Shown here piece after piece: positions 1-4,104 of a stretch of DNA of 7,926 nucleotides. Within the stretch, counting starts at the first letter, position 1. The number at the start of each line of letters is the position of its first letter. Under the pieces are notes generated by a model. The model searched no databases. It saw only the letters and a list, made by a program, of their open reading frames with translations, and was not told the DNA's origin. The DNA lies in contig CANQMC010000057.1 in the NCBI GenBank assembly GCA_947624855.1, positions 1-7,926 of the forward strand. The letters are read 5' to 3'. The DNA is from an uncultured Bacilli bacterium (lineage in GTDB: Bacteria; Bacillota_I; Bacilli_A; RF39; UBA660). Both the position numbers and the translations under genes were made by a program.

Positions 1-76
<76 letters not shown>

Positions 77-87
77 TAAAAGATATC

Positions 88-117
88 AAAAAAGCCTTAT
101 TTAAGGGCTTTTTTCTT
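88..117 (+). terminator. Intrinsic terminator of the tRNA-Phe transcript
   Basis: AAAAAAGCC (88-96) pairs with GGCTTTTTT (106-114) around a 9-nt loop. The descending arm itself supplies the T-run. It lies 12 nt after the CCA end, as expected for the end of a tRNA transcription unit. Its core closely resembles the terminator at 3994-4017. Confidence 0.85.
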
Positions 118-154
118 ATGCTATAAGATGACAAAAAATCTTTCTAAAGTTTTG

Positions 155-172
155 TGGACAATTTATGGACAA
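155..172 (+). repeat. Paired TGGACAA direct repeat beside the tRNA
   Basis: TGGACAA occurs at 155-161 and again at 166-172, a period of 11 bp or about one helical turn. It lies 80 bp past the tRNA 3' end. Short helically phased repeats near a tRNA 3' end resemble the arm-type binding sites of tyrosine integrases. No integrase gene is present, so this role is only an inference. The rest of 118-250 shows no gene on either strand. Confidence 0.3.
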
Positions 173-253
173 AATTATAAAACTTACTTAAAGATATTAT
201 TTCCTAAATCTTTATTTACTTGATATCATTAAATAAAATTAAAATTTATATGA

Positions 254-282
254 TTGTAATTATAAATAATAGATGTTATAAT
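254..282 (+). promoter_or_regulatory. Promoter of the Fic-family remnant
   Basis: TTGTAA (254-259) is followed by a 17-bp spacer and TATAAT (277-282). The TGT just before the -10 gives an extended -10. The start would lie near 289, leaving a leader of about 80 nt before the ATG at 368. The same TTGTAA-17-TGn-TATAAT arrangement precedes the ATPase gene. Confidence 0.6.
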
Positions 283-367
283 TTTAATGAAAACAAAATC
301 AACAATTATATTATAAAAAAATAAAGAACAATAAATAGATTATAAAAAAAAAGAAAGGAGACAAACC

Positions 368-439
368 ATGAAATTAGAAGAATATAAAGCTGGAGAATAT
401 AAACAAGGAAATGGATATAAAGCGTTTTTACCAAAATAG
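368..439 (+). pseudogene. Remnant of a Fic-family protein gene (N-terminal fragment)
   Basis: A 23-codon frame begins at an ATG with a well-placed AAAGGAG (354-360, spacing 7) and ends at TAG (437-439). Its residues YKAGEYKQGNGYKAFLPK match the style of the N-terminal segment of Fic/DOC proteins (Fic_N region: a glycine-rich turn, then YKAF-P), which normally precedes several hundred residues including the HPFxxGNGR catalytic motif. Nothing resembling that motif follows; the reading frame meets stops at once and the DNA becomes a nested inverted repeat. Intact members transfer AMP or related groups onto target proteins and are common in toxin-antitoxin modules. The promoter and RBS survive while the body is gone, so I read it as a deletion remnant. 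A genuine 23-residue peptide gene is the alternative. Confidence 0.6.
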
Positions 440-515
440 TTATAAAACGAAAAATTAAAAAAAAGCGTTCTTAAAAAAATTATAGAACGAAAAATTCATA
501 AAATTCGTTTTATAA
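440..515. repeat. Nested inverted repeat after the Fic remnant
   Basis: The outer arms TTATAAAACGAA (440-451) and TTCGTTTTATAA (504-515) are a perfect 12-bp inverted repeat. Inside them CGTTCT (466-471) pairs with AGAACG (484-489). The segment CGAAAAATT also occurs twice in direct orientation (448-456 and 488-496). The structure begins at the base after the TAG stop. It could act as a transcript-ending hairpin, but no T-run follows, or be the scar or end of a small mobile element. A further weak pair TAAAACA/TGTTTTA lies at 523-552. Confidence 0.6.
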
Positions 516-604
516 GAAAATATAAAACAAAATTCTTTATTTTTATGTTTTAAGAAATAGTAAAAATATATATCATATAAAATTTATTTTATTAGATGTA
601 ACTT

Positions 605-1012
605 TTAATCAAATATATAATGTTGAAATTGTTTATTCTCTATCATTTCCAAAATTATTTTTGGTTTAAAGTTTGCTTCTTTTAATTCAGATAAATTTAA
701 CCATATATAAGTTAAATGTTCTTTCTTCTTTTCTTCAATATTTGCAATTGATGATTTACTATACAAATTATAATCATTAAATTCATATTCATGAATCATT
801 AATATTTCATGATAATTTTTACCATTAAAACTAGAAACAAAAAAATTTTCTATCATGCCAACTTTCTTTTTTAATGTAATGTCAATACCATTTTCTTCTT
901 TAAACTATCTTATTCCAGTATTAATATTTTTTCACCATTTCTTATAACTATAGCTACTCTATAATTAAAAACTATATTGTTTTTTTTCAAATTGAACATC
1001 ATTATTTATCAT
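605..1012 (-). pseudogene. NUDIX hydrolase pseudogene
   Basis: NUDIX enzymes hydrolyse nucleoside diphosphates linked to another moiety, using the box GX5EX7REUXEEXGU. The original start is ATG at 1012-1010, behind AAGGAGA (complement of 1021-1027). The N-terminal part reads MINNDVQFEKKQYSF, then needs a frame change to NYRVAIVIRNGEKILILE, the first strands of the fold. The next frame gives R-stop-FKEENGID, the second half of the NUDIX box with the first Glu of REUXEE replaced by TAG. It then runs open from 856 to 605 as the C-terminal half (ENFFVSSFNGKNYHEI, later HLTYIWLNLSEL). The first half of the box (GX5E) is missing. Two frame changes, stops and an internal deletion make it non-functional. 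The 83-codon ORF at 605-856 should not be annotated as an intact gene. Confidence 0.8.
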
Positions 1013-1025
1013 TCTTTATTTCTCC

Positions 1026-1188
1026 TTAATTTTCATTTTTCTTTGGAAATTCTGTTTCTATTTTATTTTTTATTATCAATCCTGAAATATACTAGTTTCA
1101 ACAGGTTTACTTATCAAAACAACATAATTTTTTCTTTTTAATGTCTATATATTTTGATATCATGTTCTTTCATATAATTTTTATCCAT
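1026..1188 (-). pseudogene. Unidentified decayed gene upstream of the NUDIX pseudogene
   Basis: Fragments on the minus strand join into a protein-like sequence only across frame changes. MDKNYMKEHDIKIYRH runs 1188 to 1141 and ends in TAA. KNYVVLISKPVETSIFQD follows in another frame. Then GLIIKNKIETEFPKKNEN ends in TAA at 1028-1026, overlapping the Shine-Dalgarno of the NUDIX remnant. The tight spacing (13 nt to the NUDIX ATG) suggests they were one operon. I do not recognise the family. It may be chance in AT-rich DNA, but three consecutive coherent pieces in the same order favour a real decayed gene. Confidence 0.4.
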
Positions 1189-1216
1189 ACATATCATCTT
1201 TTCTGTTTTTAATCGC

Positions 1217-1245
1217 TTGAAAAGAATGGATTTCTATGTTAAAAT
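1217..1245 (+). promoter_or_regulatory. Promoter of small RNA candidate 1
   Basis: TTGAAA (1217-1222), a 17-bp spacer and TAAAAT (1240-1245), with TGT just upstream of the -10 (extended -10). The predicted start is near 1252. No translatable ORF with an RBS follows before the terminator at 1311-1347, so it most likely drives a short untranslated RNA. Confidence 0.65.
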
Positions 1246-1258
1246 AAATACATAGAAA
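1231..1258. promoter_or_regulatory. Operator-like inverted repeat over the -10 of RNA candidate 1
   Basis: TTTCTATGT (1231-1239) and ACATAGAAA (1250-1258) form a perfect 9-bp inverted repeat with a 10-bp centre. The centre contains the -10 element, and the right arm covers the predicted start. This is the classic placement for a dimeric repressor site. A dyad with the same 10-bp centre lies in the promoter at 1451-1479, though the arm sequences differ. Confidence 0.5.
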
Positions 1259-1347
1259 AAATCAATAACTAACGCGAATTAAGGATTTTTTCTTAGGAAT
1301 ATAACTCTGACCCTTATTCTGCTGTAACAGAATAGGGGGATTTTTTT
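1252..1347 (+). ncRNA. Candidate small RNA 1 (about 95 nt)
   Basis: The unit is bounded by a promoter and a strong terminator. Its first half can fold as GAAAAAATC (1255-1263) with GATTTTTTC (1284-1292), a 9-bp stem around a 20-nt loop containing ACTAACGCG. A single-stranded linker (about 1293-1310) leads to the terminator hairpin. I recognise no known riboswitch, 6S, SRP or tracrRNA signature. No gene follows directly on this strand, so a riboswitch is unlikely. A trans-acting RNA, an antisense regulator or a relic leader whose gene was lost are the options. Existence of the transcript is inferred from the promoter-terminator pair only. Confidence 0.5.
1311..1347 (+). terminator. Intrinsic terminator of small RNA candidate 1
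   Basis: CCCTTATTCTG (1311-1321) pairs with CAGAATAGGGG (1328-1338), 11 bp with one G-U pair and a 6-nt loop. One A follows the last G, then seven T (1341-1347). It is among the strongest terminators in the window and no identified coding gene lies upstream on this strand. Confidence 0.88.
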
Positions 1348-1450
1348 ATTTATTAAGCTTTAGTAATTTTTGTTATTAATCAATAAGTATATTATAATTT
1401 CTTTTCTAGAAAGCATATGCATAACTTTCTTATTTTAGAATATACTACAA

Positions 1451-1479
1451 TTGACAAATGTTATTTTTTATGGTAACAT
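1451..1479 (+). promoter_or_regulatory. Promoter of the DUF3800-linked RNA
   Basis: A perfect -35 TTGACA (1451-1456), a 17-bp spacer and TAACAT (1474-1479) with TGG immediately before it (extended -10). The predicted start is about 1486-1487, the first base of the GTGAG that closes the RNA fold. This is the only perfect -35 among the promoters I found in the window. Confidence 0.75.
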
Positions 1480-1481
1480 TT
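1456..1481. promoter_or_regulatory. Operator-like inverted repeat inside the RNA promoter
   Basis: AAATGTTA (1456-1463) and TAACATTT (1474-1481) are a perfect 8-bp inverted repeat around a 10-bp centre. The left arm begins at the last base of the -35 and the right arm covers the -10. A protein bound here would block the polymerase. The arrangement argues for regulated rather than constant transcription. On the minus strand it could also form a hairpin after the DUF3800 gene, but no T-run follows there. Confidence 0.5.
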
Positions 1482-1485
1482 AATT

Positions 1486-1587
1486 AGTGAGTGAGTAGTT
1501 CGCTGAATTGCTGAAGGGTATATGCAATATATACCAGCAAGCTTGCCTTGTGGGATCCTTCAGGCAGGGGAAAGCTCACGTTTTTTT
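1486..1587 (+). ncRNA. Structured RNA convergent with and overlapping the DUF3800 gene
   Basis: About 100 nt, richer in G+C than its surroundings, bounded by a strong promoter and a T-run (1581-1587). Helices by hand: P1 GTGAG (1487-1491) with CTCAC (1575-1579), closing the molecule directly before the T-run; P2 TTGCTG (1508-1513) with CAGCAA (1535-1540); P3 GTATAT (1518-1523) with ATATAC (1529-1534), stacked on P2; P4 CTTGCCT (1542-1548) with AGGCAGG (1562-1568), one G-U. The AAGG left as a bulge between P2 and P3 (1514-1517) is complementary to CCTT (1557-1560) in the P4 loop, giving a pseudoknot. DUF3800 genes are known, from memory of published RNA-motif surveys, to sit beside several distinct structured RNA classes. 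I cannot tell whether this belongs to one of them. The last 28 nt overlap the DUF3800 3' end in antisense. Confidence 0.7.
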
Positions 1588-2294
1588 GTTATATAAATTA
1601 TTAATGATTTTAATTCTATTGCTTGACTACTACTGGGAACAAGCTTTAAACCATAGCTTAAATAATTGTTATTTTTGCAATAAATTTTATCTTTTATCTT
1701 TTTGATGTAATTAAAATGAATATTATTGTTATATTTTAATGCTTGAAATAATGCACTACAACAACAATCAGCTAATTGAAGAAGCCTTTTTCGCTCATTT
1801 GGAATTATTTTAATTGATTTAATATACTGCACATCAATGTTAAATTTTTTATGATTTTTTCTGTTTAAATATTCACTTAAATTTTTTTTAGAAAGATTAC
1901 CTCTTGAGCTAATACTAATATTGGCTTTTCCGCTTTTTTCTTTCATATACCAGCATATTCTTTCGTATAAATAGCCACTAAAATAATTATATATATTGTT
2001 TGAAGGAATAATTTTAATACTTTTTGTATCAACAATTACATTAATTATTAGTACATCTAAATTTCCAATTATATCCATTATCATGTTTTTGTTTGGCATA
2101 CCCTTTAATTGTTTCCAATGTAGCTGGTCTTTTATATTCATTTCTAAATTTTGTTTTATTATATCTACGTTTTTAGATATCTCGATATCTTTGCTTTTAT
2201 CAACAATCAATGCAGTCAAAATAAAGTATTTAGATCCTTTATTTATTCCTTCATCTCCAGCTTCATCAATGTATACATTATATTCATTTTCCAT
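1560..2294 (-). CDS. DUF3800 domain-containing protein
   Basis: The 244-residue protein opens with YIDEAGDEG (residues 8-16), the hallmark DE-GD motif of DUF3800 with acidic D10, E11 and D14. The family has a predicted RNase H-like fold and occurs in mobile and defence-type loci; its biochemical activity is not established. Further landmarks are LHWKQLKG (58-65), a strand ending in D89 (IINVIVD), SISSRGN (127-133) and LLQLADCCCSAL (171-182) with D176, matching the usual C-terminal QLAD helix. The length is normal and no frame damage is visible. The ATG is preceded by a purine-rich GGGGTGAGG. The final codons (RELSPA, TGA stop) are antisense to the structured RNA at 1486-1587, so the C-terminal tail is under double constraint. 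Upstream, 15 nt away, is the end of a decayed ORF that probably shared its transcript. I infer that protein and RNA act together, either by binding or cleavage. Confidence 0.85.
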   Translation of the reverse strand: MENEYNVYIDEAGDEGINKGSKYFILTALIVDKSKDIEISKNVDIIKQNLEMNIKDQLHWKQLKGMPNKNMIMDIIGNLDVLIINVIVDTKSIKIIPSNNIYNYFSGYLYERICWYMKEKSGKANISISSRGNLSKKNLSEYLNRKNHKKFNIDVQYIKSIKIIPNERKRLLQLADCCCSALFQALKYNNNIHFNYIKKIKDKIYCKNNNYLSYGLKLVPSSSQAIELKSLIIYITKKRELSPA

Positions 2295-2309
2295 TTCCTC
2301 ACCCCTTAA

Positions 2310-2546
2310 TTATTTTAATATTTTTTTAATACATTTATTTGCTTCATCTTTGTATTTATCGATATAAAAATCAAGCAAATCTTTATTAAATTGACATAAC
2401 TGATTTAGTTCAATATGAGCCAGTTAACATTAAAGATTTTTCTTTTTTACGTAAATTTTCAAGTTTTTAACAAAGAAATTTTCCAAGATATTAACTTCTT
2501 TCTTCTTAAGAATTATATCATTATATTTTATAAAATACAATATTTT
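2310..2546 (-). pseudogene. Unidentified decayed ORF upstream of DUF3800
   Basis: One minus-strand frame holds two 38-codon open stretches separated only by TAA-Cys-TAA (2432 to 2424). The first reads YFIKYNDIILKKKEV then NILENFFVKNL. The second reads HIELNQLCQFNKDLLDF then YIDKYKDEANKCIKKILK, and ends in TAA at 2312-2310, 15 nt before the DUF3800 ATG. The composition is that of a real protein, charged and amphipathic. I see no start codon with an RBS and do not recognise a family. It was probably the first gene of a DUF3800 operon and has been inactivated, leaving DUF3800 without an obvious promoter of its own. Confidence 0.45.
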
Positions 2547-2550
2547 TTAG

Positions 2551-2740
2551 GGTAAGTATGCTAAATTTACTGGTGAAGTAATATAAGTTTTAGAAGAAAA
2601 TGAAAATTATTCATTAATATTTTTATGATAAGGATAACAAAAGTAATTTATTCCAAAAAGTTTTAATAATTTAATTAAATATTATATAAAACTTATATTT
2701 TTTGTGTTATAATTTTAATTAAATTAAAGGAGAAAAAAAG
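2551..2740 (+). other. Gap with a faint coding trace and the lipoprotein leader
   Basis: From 2551 to 2628 a plus-strand frame reads GKYAKFTGEVI, TAA, VLEENENYSLIFL, TGA. It is protein-like but too short to assign and may be chance. The remainder is AT-rich leader of the next gene. No RNA gene or terminator stands out. Confidence 0.25.
2705..2713 (+). promoter_or_regulatory. Extended -10 promoter of the lipoprotein-regulator pair
   Basis: TGT followed by a perfect TATAAT (2708-2713) forms an extended -10. The -35 region (2685-2690) is poor, which extended -10 promoters tolerate. The start near 2720 gives a short leader with AAAGGAG (2726-2732). Confidence 0.5.
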
Positions 2741-3208
2741 ATGAAAAAAATAAGTATAGTATTTTTAAGTTTATTAATTATTGTTTTAGTTACAGGCTGT
2801 AAAACAATCGAAGAAAAAGAACAATTAGTTTGTACAACTACTTAAAAAGAAGATGGAATGGAAATTGAACAAGTAATTTCAATGACTTATAAAAATGATA
2901 AATTAAAAAATATGAGTATAGAATTAAATACCAAAATTACTGATTCTGATGTTCAAAAAAATTGGGAAATATTTAAAAAATCAATGGACGAACAAAACCA
3001 AGAATTTAATAAAGATGGTATAAGTTTAAAAGTTGAAAGAAATGATGAAAATTATGAATATAAAACAACCATGGATATTGATATTGAAAATGCAAGTGAA
3101 GAAGCTTTAAAAGAACAAGGATTTAGCGATTTAAAAAATGATAAAAGCACTTTAAAAGATAGTAAAGAAGCTGCTGAAAAAGATGGCGCTATTTGTAAAA
3201 TAAAATAA
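2741..3208 (+). pseudogene. Small lipoprotein gene interrupted by an in-frame TAA (DUF1307/YehR-like)
   Basis: An ATG with AAAGGAG at 8-nt spacing starts a lipoprotein signal peptide: a basic KK, a hydrophobic stretch and lipobox VTGC, with the lipidated Cys at residue 20. The frame is stopped at codon 35 by TAA (2843-2845). It then continues without another stop or frame change to 3208 (MEIEQVISMTYKNDKLKN onward, ending DGAICKIK), so 155 codons were originally read as one protein. LVCTTT before the stop and KEDGMEIEQ after it fit the small lipoproteins of DUF1307/YehR type, an assignment from pattern only. One base change (CAA or GAA to TAA) explains the break. The internal ATG at 2858 lacks an RBS and would lack the signal peptide. 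It may be a recent mutation, a sequencing error or a polymorphic site, because the rest is undamaged. Confidence 0.75.
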
Positions 3209-3239
3209 ACTCAAGTTTTATTTCGTGTTCAAAAATACT

Positions 3240-3264
3240 TTTACATTATAAAATTTAATGTGAA
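3240..3264 (+). repeat. Imperfect inverted repeat before the regulator gene
   Basis: TTTACATTA (3240-3248) pairs with TAATGTGAA (3256-3264), 9 bp with one G-U pair and a 7-nt loop. Its right arm runs into the AAAGGAG of the next gene. It could be an autoregulatory operator for the HTH protein or an RNA hairpin that limits ribosome access. Either role is an inference. Confidence 0.3.
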
Positions 3265-3276
3265 AGGAGCAAAAAA

Positions 3277-3990
3277 ATGAATCAAATACTTATCGGAAAA
3301 TTTATTGCCCAATGTCGCAAAAACAAAAATTTAACCCAATCTGAATTAGCAGAACAATTAGGAGTAACAGATCGTTCAATTAGTAATTGGGAAAATGGTA
3401 AAAATATGCCAGATTTATCTTTATTTAAACCATTATGTGAATTATTAGATATAACTATTAATGAGTTATTAAGTGGTGAAAAAGTAAGTAAAGAAGAATA
3501 TCAAAATAAATTTGAAGAAAATATAGTAAAAACTATTAATTATTCTACTAAAAAAATAACTAAATATAATCAAATTATTTCATTAATATTAATTATCTTT
3601 GGTTTATTTATTTCGCTATCGGCTATAATGATTTTTCCTAGTGAAAGTAGTTGGGGATCTATTTATTCTGTATTTGGAATAATAATATTTATGATAGGCA
3701 TTAAAAGAATAATAAACTCATTAAAATGGTATAAACAATTATTACTTTTAATAGTAGTTTTTACTTTATCTATGGGAATATTAATATTTACCGATTACTT
3801 AAATGTAAAACTTAACAATGAAGCTCCAATGTTTAGAATTATAACCACTACAACAGGCAATGTTATTTATTATGATACATTATTTTATGATGTTTATAGA
3901 TGTAATTTTGACACAGATAATGAATATTGGACCATTGAAAAAAATAGTAAAAAAACAATTAATGATTTAATAAATTATTGTCATAATTAA
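3277..3990 (+). CDS. Membrane-anchored XRE-family transcriptional regulator
   Basis: The 237-residue protein starts at ATG with AAAGGAG seven bases upstream. Residues 6-62 form an HTH_3/Cro-CI domain: IAQCRKNKNLTQSELAEQLG, then VTDRSISNWENGKNMPDLSL, the usual recognition-helix region. Residues 97-117, 127-146 and 151-172 are hydrophobic, giving about three membrane helices. The last 60 residues form an outer-face tail with the pattern APMFRIITTTTGNVIYYDTL, ending near EYWTIEK; similar tails are common in Bacillota HTH-membrane proteins. The role is probably sensing at the envelope and direct control of DNA from the membrane. It lies 68 nt after the broken lipoprotein gene with no terminator between, so both may share a transcript. 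Targets are unknown; the inverted repeat just upstream is a candidate. A terminator follows at 3994. Confidence 0.88.
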   Translation: MNQILIGKFIAQCRKNKNLTQSELAEQLGVTDRSISNWENGKNMPDLSLFKPLCELLDITINELLSGEKVSKEEYQNKFEENIVKTINYSTKKITKYNQIISLILIIFGLFISLSAIMIFPSESSWGSIYSVFGIIIFMIGIKRIINSLKWYKQLLLLIVVFTLSMGILIFTDYLNVKLNNEAPMFRIITTTTGNVIYYDTLFYDVYRCNFDTDNEYWTIEKNSKKTINDLINYCHN

Positions 3991-3993
3991 ATT

Positions 3994-4017
3994 AAGAGTC
4001 TTATTTAAGGCTTTTTT
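3994..4017 (+). terminator. Intrinsic terminator after the HTH regulator
   Basis: AAGAGTCTT (3994-4002) pairs with AAGGCTTTT (4007-4015), 9 bp with two G-U pairs and a 4-nt loop ATTT, running into T (to 4017). It lies directly after the TAA and separates the regulator from the ATPase. Confidence 0.7.
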
Positions 4018-4042
4018 ATTTATAAATTAATATAATAGTTAA

Positions 4043-4071
4043 TTGTAAAAATATCTTTATAATGGTATAAT
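4043..4071 (+). promoter_or_regulatory. Promoter of the P-type ATPase gene
   Basis: TTGTAA (4043-4048), a 17-bp spacer and a perfect TATAAT (4066-4071) with TGG as extended -10. The start near 4078 leaves a leader of under 30 nt, leaving no room for a riboswitch. Confidence 0.7.
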
Positions 4072-4104
4072 TTAAATACAGTATAATAAAAGGATCGTGA
4101 TAAA

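Noticed and set aside
1370..1430. TTGTTA-17-TATAAT followed by the hairpin AGAAAG/CTTTCT (1408-1413 with 1425-1430), a possible third small transcript
   Set aside because: The -35 is weak, there is no extended -10 and no terminator, and such matches are frequent in DNA this AT-rich.
1560..1562. Reading TGA as Trp (Mycoplasma code) and extending DUF3800 through the RNA region
   Set aside because: Trp codons in this gene and in the HTH gene are all TGG, which is not expected in a code-4 genome.
1250..1587. tracrRNA or CRISPR component among the small RNAs
   Set aside because: No repeat array, no anti-repeat partner and no cas gene in the window.
1508..1705. Plus-strand ORF of 65 codons over the RNA and the DUF3800 3' end
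   Set aside because: No RBS or recognisable protein. It is the antisense shadow of DUF3800 and overlaps the structured RNA.
1996..2367. Plus-strand ORF of 123 codons
   Set aside because: Antisense shadow of DUF3800, whose family motifs are on the minus strand. The composition (Ile, Ser, Phe rich) is typical of reversed Lys/Asn/Asp-rich coding.
2843..2845. Recoding of TAA or TAG as an amino acid to rescue the broken genes
   Set aside because: The intact ATPase and regulator end in TAA and the transposase in TAG, and the NUDIX remnant also has frame changes that recoding cannot repair.
88..4017. Near-identical cores CTTATTTAAGG at the two terminators (95-114 and 3999-4017) as attachment-site repeats flanking an island
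   Set aside because: Each is simply the hairpin of a terminator, and no tRNA sequence is repeated at the second site.
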